Assembly (NCBI RefSeq): GCF_001586275.1
Contig: NZ_CP014545.1
Span: forward strand, 3,002,501-3,066,500
DNA length: 64,000 nucleotides
Direction: 5' to 3'
Source of the DNA: Sphingorhabdus sp. M41
Lineage (GTDB): Bacteria > Pseudomonadota > Alphaproteobacteria > Sphingomonadales > Sphingomonadaceae
Numbering within the stretch: position 1 is the first letter of the stretch; each line of letters starts with the position of its first letter. The notes beneath the pieces were generated by a model. That model ran no database searches. It was given only the letters and a program-made list of their open reading frames with translations, and was not told where the DNA came from. This document shows positions 33,828 through 42,460 of the stretch, piece after piece. The translations under genes and the position numbers were made by a program.

Positions 33828-34838
33828 ATGAAACTCGCCACCCTGAAGAACGACACCCGCGACGGCCGTCTGGTCGTGGTCTCGAAAGATCTCACCCGCT
33901 GCTGCGAAGCGAGCAATATCGCCCCGACCCTGCAGGCGGCACTCGACGACTGGGAGCGATGCGCGCCCAAGCTCGAAGCGCTCTACCGCGACGTCGAACA
34001 TGAGACGGTGCCCTGCGAACGCTTTCACGAGCGACTGGCCGAATCCCCCCTGCCCCGCGCCTATCAATGGGCCGACGGCAGCGCCTATATCAATCATGTC
34101 GAACTGGTCCGAAAGGCGCGCGGCGCGGAAGTGCCGGAGAGCTTCTACAGCGATCCCCTGATGTATCAGGGCGGCAGCGACGCCTTCCTCGGCCCGCGCG
34201 ACGATATTCCGCTCGGCGATCCCAAATGGGGCTGCGACATGGAAGGCGAAGTCGCGGTCATCACCGATGATGTGCCGCCTGGCGTCAGTGCCGAGGACGC
34301 AGCCGACCACATCAAACTGGTCATGCTGTGCAACGATGTGTCCTTGCGCGGCCTGATCCCCGGCGAGCTGGCCAAGGGCTTCGGCTTCTTCCAGTCGAAA
34401 CCGCCCTCGGCTTTCTCCCCGGTCTGCGTCACCTCCGATGAACTGGGCGACGCGTGGAAGGGCTCGGTCATCCATCTGCCGCTGCAGGTCGACTATAACC
34501 GCGAACCCTTTGGCCGCGCCAATGCCGGCAAGGACGCGACCTTCAGCCTCGCCGATCTGGTCGCCCATGCCGCCAAGACCCGGCCCCTGTCAGCCGGCAC
34601 GATCATCGGCTCCGGCACCGTATCCAACCAGGGACCCGACGGCGATCCCGGCAAGCCGGTCAGCGAAGGCGGCCTCGGCTATAGCTGTATCGCCGAAATC
34701 CGGATGATCGAGACAATCAACGACGGTGCGCCCAAGACACCGTTCATGAGTGCAGGCGACACGGTCAAAATCCAGATGCTGGATGCGGATGGTCACTCGA
34801 TATTTGGCGCGATCCGGCAGGATGTTGTGGCGGTTTGA
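33828..34838 (+). CDS. fumarylacetoacetate hydrolase family protein
   Basis: The 336-residue protein is a FAH-superfamily enzyme. GDPKWGCDMEGEVAVITDDV contains the metal-binding glutamates, and later GRANAGKDATFSLADLVAHA and SAGTIIGSGTVSNQGPDGDP are family blocks. Its location after hppD indicates the last step of tyrosine breakdown, cleavage of fumarylacetoacetate to fumarate and acetoacetate. The length (336) is that of the bacterial two-domain FAH form. The repeat between the VOC gene and this one lies in an intergenic gap of 140 bases. Maleylpyruvate or acylpyruvate hydrolysis is an alternative. Confidence 0.9.
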   Translation: MKLATLKNDTRDGRLVVVSKDLTRCCEASNIAPTLQAALDDWERCAPKLEALYRDVEHETVPCERFHERLAESPLPRAYQWADGSAYINHVELVRKARGAEVPESFYSDPLMYQGGSDAFLGPRDDIPLGDPKWGCDMEGEVAVITDDVPPGVSAEDAADHIKLVMLCNDVSLRGLIPGELAKGFGFFQSKPPSAFSPVCVTSDELGDAWKGSVIHLPLQVDYNREPFGRANAGKDATFSLADLVAHAAKTRPLSAGTIIGSGTVSNQGPDGDPGKPVSEGGLGYSCIAEIRMIETINDGAPKTPFMSAGDTVKIQMLDADGHSIFGAIRQDVVAV

Positions 34839-34843
34839 TCACA

Positions 34844-35122
34844 TTAATCCAATGAACTGTCGCCACAAATTGGGCACCTCTTTCTGACAAATGGAGCGAA
34901 AAATCCACTACTCCACTGCAATAAGGAGCTATGCCCGCAATTCTTCTTTTTCGTCAAAACATAAACATAAAAACCAAAGCCCACGGTAAAATATATTGTT
35001 GAAAGAATAGCGAAAATGGAAACTTCGGGTTTTGTAAAGAGAAGGAAAATTACAATTGAAAAATATGAGTTAAGCAATAACAAGTTAGTTGCTTTCCTAC
35101 CCAAATGCATTTCTCGATCCAT
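34844..35122 (-). CDS. hypothetical membrane protein with zinc-ribbon end
   Basis: The 92-residue protein has two membrane helices (about residues 12-35 and 40-58) and a C-terminal CPICGDSSL that with CGHSS could bind zinc. It begins MDREMHLGRKATNLLLLN; an upstream GTG adds three residues. The DNA is far richer in A and T than its neighbours, like the gene at 18582-18992. It is convergent with the fumarylacetoacetase-like gene. No family is recognised, and a recently acquired gene is an inference. Confidence 0.55.
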   Translation of the reverse strand: MDREMHLGRKATNLLLLNSYFSIVIFLLFTKPEVSIFAILSTIYFTVGFGFYVYVLTKKKNCGHSSLLQWSSGFFAPFVRKRCPICGDSSLD

Positions 35123-35221
35123 ATTTTTCACCGCTCTCTGATGGGTCGGGTTACCAAACTTTATTCTACGTTAAAAGATCCGGTTTTGCGACCAAATCTG
35201 CTCTAGCGTTGCGGATCACGT

Positions 35222-35692
35222 TCAAACCGGCACCGCAGTCTCATATTTGATCCGCTCCATCGCGAAGCTCGCCGACACATCGGACAAAGGCACCGCCTTG
35301 ATCAGTTTCTTGTACACCCGGTCATAGTCGGCAACATCGCGGACCAGCAGCTTGAGCATATAGTCGACCTCGCCCGCCATCCGGTAGAATTCGACCACTT
35401 CCTCAATCGCCGACGCCGCTGCGGCGAATTTTTCGAGCCATTTGTCGCTATGGTCGCTGGTCCGCACGGCGACGAACACGGTCATATTCAGGCCGACCGC
35501 TTCCGGATCGACGATCACCACACGCCGGGCGATGATGCCGTCCGCCTCCATCCGCTTGATCCGCCGCCAGCAGGCATTGGTCGAAAGGCTGAGCTGCGCC
35601 GCGAGATTTTCCAGCGACAGGCTGGCATCGCGCTGCAAGGCTTTCAGAATATTACGGTCATTATCATCAATATTTTTGATTTCTTTGGTCAT
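35222..35692 (-). CDS. Lrp/AsnC family transcriptional regulator
   Basis: The 156-residue protein has an N-terminal winged HTH (DDNDRNILKALQRDASLSLE and NACWRRIKRMEADGIIAR) and a C-terminal RAM ligand-binding domain (residues 65-150, VEFYRMAGEVDYMLKLLVRD). The ATG at 35692 is chosen over a longer upstream frame because it fits family N-termini. It is divergent from a cysteine synthase-like gene 100 bases away. By analogy with DecR/CcdR-type Lrp regulators it may respond to cysteine or another amino acid and control that gene, but this is inferred from position alone. Confidence 0.9.
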   Translation of the reverse strand: MTKEIKNIDDNDRNILKALQRDASLSLENLAAQLSLSTNACWRRIKRMEADGIIARRVVIVDPEAVGLNMTVFVAVRTSDHSDKWLEKFAAAASAIEEVVEFYRMAGEVDYMLKLLVRDVADYDRVYKKLIKAVPLSDVSASFAMERIKYETAVPV

Positions 35693-35796
35693 ATCCAAAA
35701 TATTATCACAACATCCGTGCAATAGCACCAATAATTGACAGGGATTTCCCACCCGTCTCGCTTCATATGCAGATGCAGATGATGACAAGGGAAAAT

Positions 35797-36834
35797 ATGA
35801 TGCTGGATTTTGTAGGCCGGGCGCGCGAGGACAAGCTGCAGTCGCTGTCGGCATTGATCGGCAATACGCCGATGATCAGGATCCTGGCGCGCTGCGAGGG
35901 GCAAGATGTGACCGTCTATGCCAAGGCGGAGATGTTCAACCTGTCCGGCAGCATCAAGGACCGCATGGCGCTGGCGATTTTGCAGGATGCGATGCGGCGC
36001 GGCGATCTGCTGCCCGGCCAGACGATTGTCGAAGCGACCAGCGGCAATAGCGGCATCTCCTTTGCCGCCATCGGCTGCGCCCTCGGCCATCCCGTCACCA
36101 TTTTCATGCCCGACTGGGTCAGCGCCGAACGGCGCGCGATGCTGGCTATCTATGGCGCGGATGTGCGTCTGGTCTCCCGCGAAGAAGGCGGCTTTCTCGG
36201 CTGCATGGCGGCGGCGAAAGAACTGGGCCGGCAGGGTGCCTATATGCCGCGCCAGTTTTCCAACCCGGTCAACGCGGACGAACATGCCGAAGGCACCGGC
36301 CCCGAACTCTGGCAGCAGGTAACTGCCGACGGCGGCACGCTGGGCGGCTTTGTCGCTGGCGTCGGCACCGGCGGCACCGTCATGGGCATGGGCCGCTATC
36401 TCAAGAGCCGCGACGCCAGCATCGCCGTGCATCCGGTCGAGCCGATTGAATCCCCCACCCTGTCGGTCGGCCACAAATGCGGCCAGCACCGGGTGCAGGG
36501 CCTGTCGGATGAATTCATCCCCGCCATCCTCAACCTGTCCGCGCTTGACGGGGTGATTGGCGTGCATGACGGCGACGCGATTCTGATGGCGCAGAAGCTC
36601 GGCCGCCAGTTCGGGCTCGGTGTCGGCATTTCCAGCGGCTTCAATCTCGTCGCCGCGATCCGCGTCGCCCTGCAGCAGCCGGTAGAAGCCGACGGCACGC
36701 GCAAGGCCGTCGCGACGATCTTCGCCGACAGCAACAGCAAATATCTGTCAACCGACCTGGCGAAGGAAGAGCCCTGCCGCGAGGCCTATCTGACGCCGCA
36801 AGTCGAATTTCTCGATATGCAGATTATCCGCTGA
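35797..36834 (+). CDS. PLP-dependent cysteine synthase-like enzyme
   Basis: This fold-type II PLP enzyme of about 345 residues resembles cysteine synthase and cystathionine beta-synthase. The PLP lysine is in FNLSGSIKDRMAL; TSGNSGISFAAIGC is the substrate loop and GVGTGGTVMGMGRYL the phosphate loop. Several ATG codons lie near the start; AAGGGA before the ATG pair at 35797/35800 decides this. The C-terminus adds about 30 residues. It overlaps the thiolase-like gene by 11 bases tail to tail. Divergence from an Lrp-type regulator suggests sulfur amino acid control. It could make or degrade cysteine; I cannot tell which. Confidence 0.88.
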   Translation: MMLDFVGRAREDKLQSLSALIGNTPMIRILARCEGQDVTVYAKAEMFNLSGSIKDRMALAILQDAMRRGDLLPGQTIVEATSGNSGISFAAIGCALGHPVTIFMPDWVSAERRAMLAIYGADVRLVSREEGGFLGCMAAAKELGRQGAYMPRQFSNPVNADEHAEGTGPELWQQVTADGGTLGGFVAGVGTGGTVMGMGRYLKSRDASIAVHPVEPIESPTLSVGHKCGQHRVQGLSDEFIPAILNLSALDGVIGVHDGDAILMAQKLGRQFGLGVGISSGFNLVAAIRVALQQPVEADGTRKAVATIFADSNSKYLSTDLAKEEPCREAYLTPQVEFLDMQIIR

Positions 36835-38347
36835 GCTTGGCGATATTGCGCTCATCCACGGCCGTTACGTCCACCGCCAGACCAATCAGGTCGGTATCTT
36901 CCGGCGCATCGGGCAGCACGCCAATGGCGGGCAGGCCTTGTTCGTCCTGCAGCCACAAGCTGGCCTCCCCACGGCTCGCCTTGCCATAAGGCATGGCATA
37001 GCTTTTGATCACCGCCTTGCCGGTGAAATAATGGTCTTCCTTGATATGGGCGGGTTTGAGGATCCGGTTGGGCTCGGCAATCCGGTCCGGTGACCATTGG
37101 TCCGCAACCGGCTGAGCCGCATAAATGCCGACCGATTCCTTGTTGATCACGCCGCCATTGGCCGAGATCATCCCCGGCTTGCTGCCGTCCTTGCGCAAGG
37201 CCTGAACCAGCGCGACCATGCCATGCGCGCTATAGCTGTTGCCGGGTCCGCCGAAAAAGCTGAGGCCGCCGGTCAGCGTATAGGAGGATAAAGACCGATC
37301 TGGTGAACCGAGCGCATCCATCGCCAGCGAAACAGCGACCGGGAAACAGCTGTAAATGTCGATCGGCCCGAGGTCGCCGGCCTCCACTTCCGCCAGTTCC
37401 AGTGCCTTCGGAAAGGCCGATTCCATGGCGGGAGAAATCGACAGGTCCGCCTGATGGCTCATCAGCGGCACGCTCGCGTCGGCGCCGCTGTGCAGATAGA
37501 TTATCTTGTCTTCGGCGATGCCCAGTTCCTCGGCATGGCCCGCCGTCGTCAATATCACCGCTGCGCCCAGTTCGACCGCATCCTGCGCCACCATCCAGCG
37601 GCGATAAGGGTCGTTGAGCCGGTAATTGCCATGATCATCGGCGAGCAATTCTTCCGCCGTCCATTTCCGGGCAAATTGTGCATGTTCGCGAGTCAGCGAC
37701 ACTTCGGCAAAGGCCTCCCACAGCTCAGCCATGCTTTGCGCATAGCTGTCGCGATCCATCCCGAGCCGTGCGCGCCGGGCATTTTCGACAATGCCATAGG
37801 CCATCGGCATGTTGATGATGCCCTGCCGCCATTCATAGGCGGTGAGCATCTTGTCCTGATCGGTCTTGAGATCGATCATGTCGCGGGTTGCCGGCTGGCT
37901 CCAGTCGAGCTTGTGGCCGCTGCGCCGCGCGCGCTTGACGGTGCCGACATTTTCCGCGCTGGACAGGACTACCGCTTTATATTCACCGTCATGAACCTGA
38001 CAGGCGAGCTTGTTGAGATGTTTCTGCGGGCTCTGGCCGCCGACATCACCATAGAGCAGAGTGGCGGGGTTGAGGCCCGATGCCGTCGCCACCGCTTCCG
38101 GGTGATTCTCCGGCGAACCGCAATCATGCGGCAGGCCGCTGTCATGGAACAGGCGAATCGATAGCAGGCAATCAATCGACGCGGCCAGCTTTGCCGCCGC
38201 GCCGCTGTCAGCCAAGGCTTCCCTGATCGCATCCGACGCCAGATCGACCGTCGAGGGCCATTCCAGCCCCTGCGATTCCTTCAGTTTCCGACCACTTGTC
38301 TCGCCAACGCCGATCAGGACCGGCGCCTTCTTGTCTGCCAAAGCCAA
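36824..38347 (-). CDS. thiolase-like protein with extra C-terminal domain, catalytic cysteines absent
   Basis: The protein of about 507 residues is a thiolase superfamily member with an additional C-terminal OB-like domain (from about residue 415, KASRGEASLWLQDEQG), as in thiolase-like proteins type 1 (TLP1). The nucleophile position reads DVGGQSPQKHLN without Cys, the usual NEAF is SCFPVAVS, GHPLG-type His is replaced in GNSYSAHGMVAL, and the final CxG is ISANGGVINK. It is therefore probably not a classical thiolase. A TTG start at 38347 is chosen because GAGGG lies eight bases before it. It is divergent from the CoA transferase with a TTAA-type site between. Confidence 0.82.
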   Translation of the reverse strand: MALADKKAPVLIGVGETSGRKLKESQGLEWPSTVDLASDAIREALADSGAAAKLAASIDCLLSIRLFHDSGLPHDCGSPENHPEAVATASGLNPATLLYGDVGGQSPQKHLNKLACQVHDGEYKAVVLSSAENVGTVKRARRSGHKLDWSQPATRDMIDLKTDQDKMLTAYEWRQGIINMPMAYGIVENARRARLGMDRDSYAQSMAELWEAFAEVSLTREHAQFARKWTAEELLADDHGNYRLNDPYRRWMVAQDAVELGAAVILTTAGHAEELGIAEDKIIYLHSGADASVPLMSHQADLSISPAMESAFPKALELAEVEAGDLGPIDIYSCFPVAVSLAMDALGSPDRSLSSYTLTGGLSFFGGPGNSYSAHGMVALVQALRKDGSKPGMISANGGVINKESVGIYAAQPVADQWSPDRIAEPNRILKPAHIKEDHYFTGKAVIKSYAMPYGKASRGEASLWLQDEQGLPAIGVLPDAPEDTDLIGLAVDVTAVDERNIAKLSG

Positions 38348-38371
38348 TGGTAATTCCCTCAAAATAAACAG

Positions 38372-38387
38372 TTCATCAATCGATTAA
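38372..38387. promoter_or_regulatory. TTAA-type palindromic operator, site 1
   Basis: TTCATCAATCGATTAA lies in the divergent region between the thiolase-like gene and the CoA transferase gene. Its minus-strand half TTAATCG is shared with sites at 52519 and 59613, and ATCAATCGAT also occurs next to the 52519 site. It resembles a TetR-type operator. Confidence 0.45.
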
Positions 38388-38439
38388 ACATGATAACAGA
38401 CAGGGTGATCAATGCACCTAATAATTTGAGGACTAGTGA

Positions 38440-39651
38440 ATGAGCGGATGGCCAGAGCTGAAATGGGAAACGGAACCGACAGGTCCACTCAAGGGACTCA
38501 AGATCGTCGACATGTCGACGGTTGTGCTGGGTCCCTTTGCAACGGTCAATTTTGCGGACATGGGCGCAGACGTCATCAAGATTGAAAATGGCGACGGTAA
38601 ATTTGCCGGCGACATGATGCGCCATGCCGGGGACAGCCCGACCGGCGATCTCGGTCCGATATTCGCTTCGCTCAACCGCAACAAGAAATCGGTCACCCTC
38701 AATGGCAAGAATGCAGACGACAAGGCCGTCATCCTCGAGCTGCTGAAACATGCCGATGTATTTTTCCACAATGTGCGACTGGCCGGCATGGAACGGCTGG
38801 GGCTGGATTATGAAAGCATCAAGGCGATCAACCCCGGCATCGTCTATGTCCATTGCGCAGGCTTCGGCCAGGGTGGTGAATATGCCCACCGTCAGGCCTA
38901 TGACGACCTGATCCAGGGCGCTTCCGGATTTGCATCGCTGTTCGAAATGCGCGGTGACAGCGGCCGGCCCTTATATATGCCGTCGCTGGTTGCCGACAAG
39001 ACCATCGGGCTGTTCGCGGTCAATGCAACGCTTGCCGCCATGTATCACAAGGAAAAAACCGGCGAGGGACAATTTGTCCAGGTGCCGATGTTCGAAGCCT
39101 TCACCTGGTTCAACATGGTCGAGAATCTCTGGGGCGAAACCTATTTGCCCGGCAATGGCAAGCTTGCCTACAGCCGGTCGATCAACAAGAATCGCAAGCC
39201 CTATCCGACCAAGGACGGCTATATCGGACTGGTTCCCTATAATGATGCACAGTGGGAGAAATTTTTCGAACTGGGTGGCAAGCCCGGCGTGTTCGAGGAA
39301 CCGCGCTTCGCCACCTATCAGGAACGCACGAAAAACATCACCGCTCTCTATGGCCTGATCGAGGAAATTGCCTCGACCAAGACATCTGAAGAATGGCTGA
39401 AGCTGCTCGACGAGCATAATATTCCGGCGATGCGCTATAATAGCATGGCCGATGTACTGGACGATCCGCATCTCCAGCAGGTCGGTTTCTGGGAGCAGCG
39501 GGAAAGCGAAAAAACCGGGAAATACCGGTCGATCAAGCACCCGGTTCTCTATTCCGCCAGCCCTGCCAATTTCTATGCCCATCCACCGACACTGGGCGCG
39601 GATAATGACGAAATACGCGGCGCACTGAATATGCCCGCCAACGACGAATGA
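38440..39651 (+). CDS. CaiB/BaiF family (class III) CoA transferase
   Basis: The 403-residue protein belongs to the class III CoA transferases, which move CoA between carboxylic acids through an aspartyl-CoA thioester. GLKIVDMSTVVLGPFATVNFAD and GADVIKIENGDGKFAGD are the N-terminal block, and the catalytic Asp is probably in HRQAYDDLIQGASGF (the Asp pair). FVQVPMFEAFTWFNMVEN is also typical. It heads a run of genes (two acyl-CoA dehydrogenases, a DUF1330 protein, a GST) with gaps of 28, 43, 10 and 103 bases, so it probably activates the acid degraded by them. A TTAA-type site is upstream. Confidence 0.92.
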   Translation: MSGWPELKWETEPTGPLKGLKIVDMSTVVLGPFATVNFADMGADVIKIENGDGKFAGDMMRHAGDSPTGDLGPIFASLNRNKKSVTLNGKNADDKAVILELLKHADVFFHNVRLAGMERLGLDYESIKAINPGIVYVHCAGFGQGGEYAHRQAYDDLIQGASGFASLFEMRGDSGRPLYMPSLVADKTIGLFAVNATLAAMYHKEKTGEGQFVQVPMFEAFTWFNMVENLWGETYLPGNGKLAYSRSINKNRKPYPTKDGYIGLVPYNDAQWEKFFELGGKPGVFEEPRFATYQERTKNITALYGLIEEIASTKTSEEWLKLLDEHNIPAMRYNSMADVLDDPHLQQVGFWEQRESEKTGKYRSIKHPVLYSASPANFYAHPPTLGADNDEIRGALNMPANDE

Positions 39652-39679
39652 TAATGAAAAAAAGGACGAGGTTTGAACC

Positions 39680-40792
39680 ATGAATTTTGATTTCTCTGAC
39701 GACCAGAAATTTCTCCGCGACGAAGCGCGCAAATTTCTCGAAGCCCAATGCACCAGCGCCCATGTTCGCGAAGTGCTGGATGATGACAGCAAGAGCCACA
39801 ATGAAGGCGTGTGGAAACAGATCATCGAAATGGGCTGGCTCGGCGCCGCCATTCCCGAAGAATATGGCGGGCTTGGCCTCGGCATGCTCGAGCTTTGCGT
39901 GATTGCCGAAGAACTCGGGCGCGTGCTGGCGCCCGTACCGTTCGGGTCCTCCGCCTATTTCTTTGCCGAAGCGCTGAAGCTTGCGGGCAGCGAAGACCAG
40001 AAACAGGCGCTGCTGCCGAAAGTGGCAGACGGCAGCCTGGTCGGCTGCATCGCGATCAGCGAAGGGCCGGGCGAAATCAAGGCCGGCAATATTGCGACGC
40101 GGCTGAAGGACGGCAGCATCACGGGCAAGAAAATCCCGGTGACCGATGGCGATATTGCCAGCCATGCGATCGTGCTGGTGAAAGACGGCAGCGGCGAAAG
40201 CCTCGTCATTGTCGATCTCAACGAGAGCGGCGTTTCGCGGGAACCGATCAAGACGCTCGAACCGACGCGCAGCCACGCGACGATCAGCTTCGATGGCGCG
40301 AAGGCGGAACTGCTCGGCGAAGCGGGCAATGGCATGGCGCTGCTCGACCAGATCAACGACCGGGCAGCCGTGCTGATCGCCTTCGAACAATTGGGCGGCG
40401 CTTCCCGCTGTCTCGAAATGGCCAATGCCTATGCCAAGGAACGGGTCGCATTCGGCCGCGCGATTGGCGGCAATCAGGCGATCAAGCACAAGCTTGCCGA
40501 CATGTATGTGAAGAATGAGGTCGCTCGTTCCAACGCTTATTATGGTGCCTGGGCGCTTTCGAGCAACGCAGCGGAACTGCCGGAAGCGGCAGCTGCTGCG
40601 CGGGTCGCGGCATCGGAAGCCTTCTGGTTTGCCTCCAAGGAAAATATCCAGACCCACGGCGGCATGGGCTTCACCTGGGAGGTGGATTGCCACCTCTTCT
40701 ACCGCCGCGCCAAATTGCTCTCCGTACAGGCGGGCAGTCCGGCGGTGTGGAAAGAGAAGCTGGTTAGCGCGCTCGAAGCGAAAAATGACTGA
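39680..40792 (+). CDS. acyl-CoA dehydrogenase, subunit of a probable heteromeric pair (HGGMG half)
   Basis: The 370-residue protein has the acyl-CoA dehydrogenase fold: helical N-terminal domain, middle beta domain (about 120-210) and C-terminal helices. It contains THGGMGFTWEVDCHLFYRRAK, the FAD-side block, but lacks the GGTxEI tail that carries the usual active-site region. The next gene has GGTDEI but no HGG block. This split is characteristic of alpha2beta2 FadE pairs used on steroid-type CoA esters. It follows the CoA transferase by 28 bases. Substrate unknown. Confidence 0.88.
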   Translation: MNFDFSDDQKFLRDEARKFLEAQCTSAHVREVLDDDSKSHNEGVWKQIIEMGWLGAAIPEEYGGLGLGMLELCVIAEELGRVLAPVPFGSSAYFFAEALKLAGSEDQKQALLPKVADGSLVGCIAISEGPGEIKAGNIATRLKDGSITGKKIPVTDGDIASHAIVLVKDGSGESLVIVDLNESGVSREPIKTLEPTRSHATISFDGAKAELLGEAGNGMALLDQINDRAAVLIAFEQLGGASRCLEMANAYAKERVAFGRAIGGNQAIKHKLADMYVKNEVARSNAYYGAWALSSNAAELPEAAAAARVAASEAFWFASKENIQTHGGMGFTWEVDCHLFYRRAKLLSVQAGSPAVWKEKLVSALEAKND

Positions 40793-40835
40793 ATCTTGGG
40801 CCCGTGCGCGGGTCAAAAAAGTGAAGGAATAGACT

Positions 40836-42032
40836 ATGGATTTCAACGACACAGCAGAAGAAGCAGAATTTCGCGCCGAGGCGCAAGCTTTTCTATCACA
40901 GCATCTGAACGCCAAGACGCCGGGCGCGCTGCGCTCCGGTGGCCGCGAGGATTTTCTCGCCCGCGCCAAGGCCTGGCAGAAGACAAAGGCGGAAGGTGGC
41001 TTTGCACAGATCACCTGGCCCAAGGAAATGGGCGGTCGCGGCGGCACCGTGATGCAACAGGTGATCTGGGGACAGGAAGAGGCCAAATTTGACGCGCCGA
41101 CCGGCCCCTTTGCCATCGGCCTCGGCATGTGCGTCCCGACCGTCATTGCCTTCGGATCGGACGAGCATAAGAAACGCTATGTCCAGAAAGCGCTGATGGG
41201 CGAAGAAGTCTGGTGCCAGCTCTTCTCCGAACCGGCTGCCGGGTCGGATGTTGCCGGTCTCAAGACAAAAGCGGTCAAAGATGGCGACGAATGGGTTATA
41301 AATGGTCAGAAAGTGTGGACTTCCGGAGCCCATTATTCCGATTTTGGTATCCTTTTGGTCCGCACCGATCCGAATGTGCCCAAGCACAAGGGCCTGACCA
41401 TGTTCATCGTCGACATGAAACAGCAGGGCGTCGATGTCCGGCCGATCCATCAGGCATCGGGTGGCAGCGAGTTTAACGAAGTCTATTTCACCGATGTCCG
41501 TATTCCCGACAGCGATCGTCTCGGCGAACCCGGCATGGGCTGGAAAGTGGCGCTGGTCACGCTGATGAATGAACGGCTCGCGGTTGGCGGCTCCCCGGGA
41601 CCCGACTGGAAGGAAATCATGGATTATGCGCGGTCCGCCGGCACCCTGTCCGATCAGGCCTTCCGGGCAAAGCTGGCCGACTGGTATGTCGCGGCTCAGG
41701 GTTACAAGCTGACCAAATTCCGTACCCAGACCGCCTTGTCCCGCGGCGAGACGCCGGGTCCGGAAAATGCGATCGGCAAGATCATTAACGCCAATCATCT
41801 GCAGGACATTTGCAACAGCGCGATCGAGATGCAGGATCATTTCGGCCTGATCGTCGACAAGGACGAAGCGCCATCGGACGCGATTTTCCAGGAAAGCTTC
41901 ATGTGGGCTCCCGGTCTGCGGATTGCCGGCGGCACCGATGAGATCCTGAAGAATATCATCGCCGAACGGGTATTGGGTCTGCCGCAGGATGTGCGGGTCG
42001 ACAAGGACAAGACCTTCGCGGAAATGAACTAG
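40836..42032 (+). CDS. acyl-CoA dehydrogenase, partner subunit (GGTDEI half)
   Basis: The 398-residue protein follows its partner by 43 bases. Conserved parts include WCQLFSEPAAGSDVAGLKTK (middle domain), INGQKVWTSGAHYSDFGILL and the C-terminal GLRIAGGTDEILKNIIAERV. The HGGxGYT block present in its neighbour is missing here. Together the two supply a full set of motifs, so they likely form a heterotetramer that puts a double bond into an acyl-CoA and passes electrons to ETF. The following DUF1330 gene begins 10 bases after its stop. Confidence 0.9.
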   Translation: MDFNDTAEEAEFRAEAQAFLSQHLNAKTPGALRSGGREDFLARAKAWQKTKAEGGFAQITWPKEMGGRGGTVMQQVIWGQEEAKFDAPTGPFAIGLGMCVPTVIAFGSDEHKKRYVQKALMGEEVWCQLFSEPAAGSDVAGLKTKAVKDGDEWVINGQKVWTSGAHYSDFGILLVRTDPNVPKHKGLTMFIVDMKQQGVDVRPIHQASGGSEFNEVYFTDVRIPDSDRLGEPGMGWKVALVTLMNERLAVGGSPGPDWKEIMDYARSAGTLSDQAFRAKLADWYVAAQGYKLTKFRTQTALSRGETPGPENAIGKIINANHLQDICNSAIEMQDHFGLIVDKDEAPSDAIFQESFMWAPGLRIAGGTDEILKNIIAERVLGLPQDVRVDKDKTFAEMN

Positions 42033-42042
42033 GACCAATAGA

Positions 42043-42357
42043 ATGACTGACCTTCCCGTCCATGTTGTCGCCAATTTCACCGTGCAGGACGCGGCGAAAT
42101 ATCGCGAATATGAAAAGGGCTTTTTCCCGATTCTGAAAAAACATGGCGGGGAGTTCATCACCTTTGACGATAGCAGCGTCACCTTCGAAGGCGCTGCTCC
42201 GCCCGAAGGCCGGATCGTATTGCTCAAATTTCCGAGCCAGCAAGCAGCCACGGCCTGGTATGACGACCCTGATTATCAGGCGCTGTCCGAGCATCGCCGG
42301 GCCGGCACGACGCTGAATTTCCTGACCATGGTGCACAGCATCGCACCCCGAAATTAG
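42043..42357 (+). CDS. DUF1330 family protein
   Basis: The 104-residue protein has the ferredoxin-like DUF1330 (dimeric alpha+beta barrel) pattern: VVANFTVQDAAKYREYEKGF, then FITFDDSSVTFEGAAPPEGR and IVLLKFPSQQAATAWYDDPD with the typical Trp-Tyr. YQALSEHRRAGTTLNFLTM closes the domain. It begins 10 bases after the acyl-CoA dehydrogenase gene. Functions of this family are not established; its place in the operon points to an accessory role in the acyl-CoA pathway. Confidence 0.85.
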   Translation: MTDLPVHVVANFTVQDAAKYREYEKGFFPILKKHGGEFITFDDSSVTFEGAAPPEGRIVLLKFPSQQAATAWYDDPDYQALSEHRRAGTTLNFLTMVHSIAPRN

Positions 42358-42460
42358 CCGCCGCTCATAAATCGGCTTGCAGCGGACGCAGAAAAACTTG
42401 CGTGATCGAGACGGTTGCAACTGTTATCGATTGCGCAACGCATAGATAAGGAAATATCCC

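Noticed and set aside
39533-41146. Long minus-strand frame opposite the acyl-CoA dehydrogenase pair
   Set aside because: Antisense shadow spanning two real genes on the other strand.
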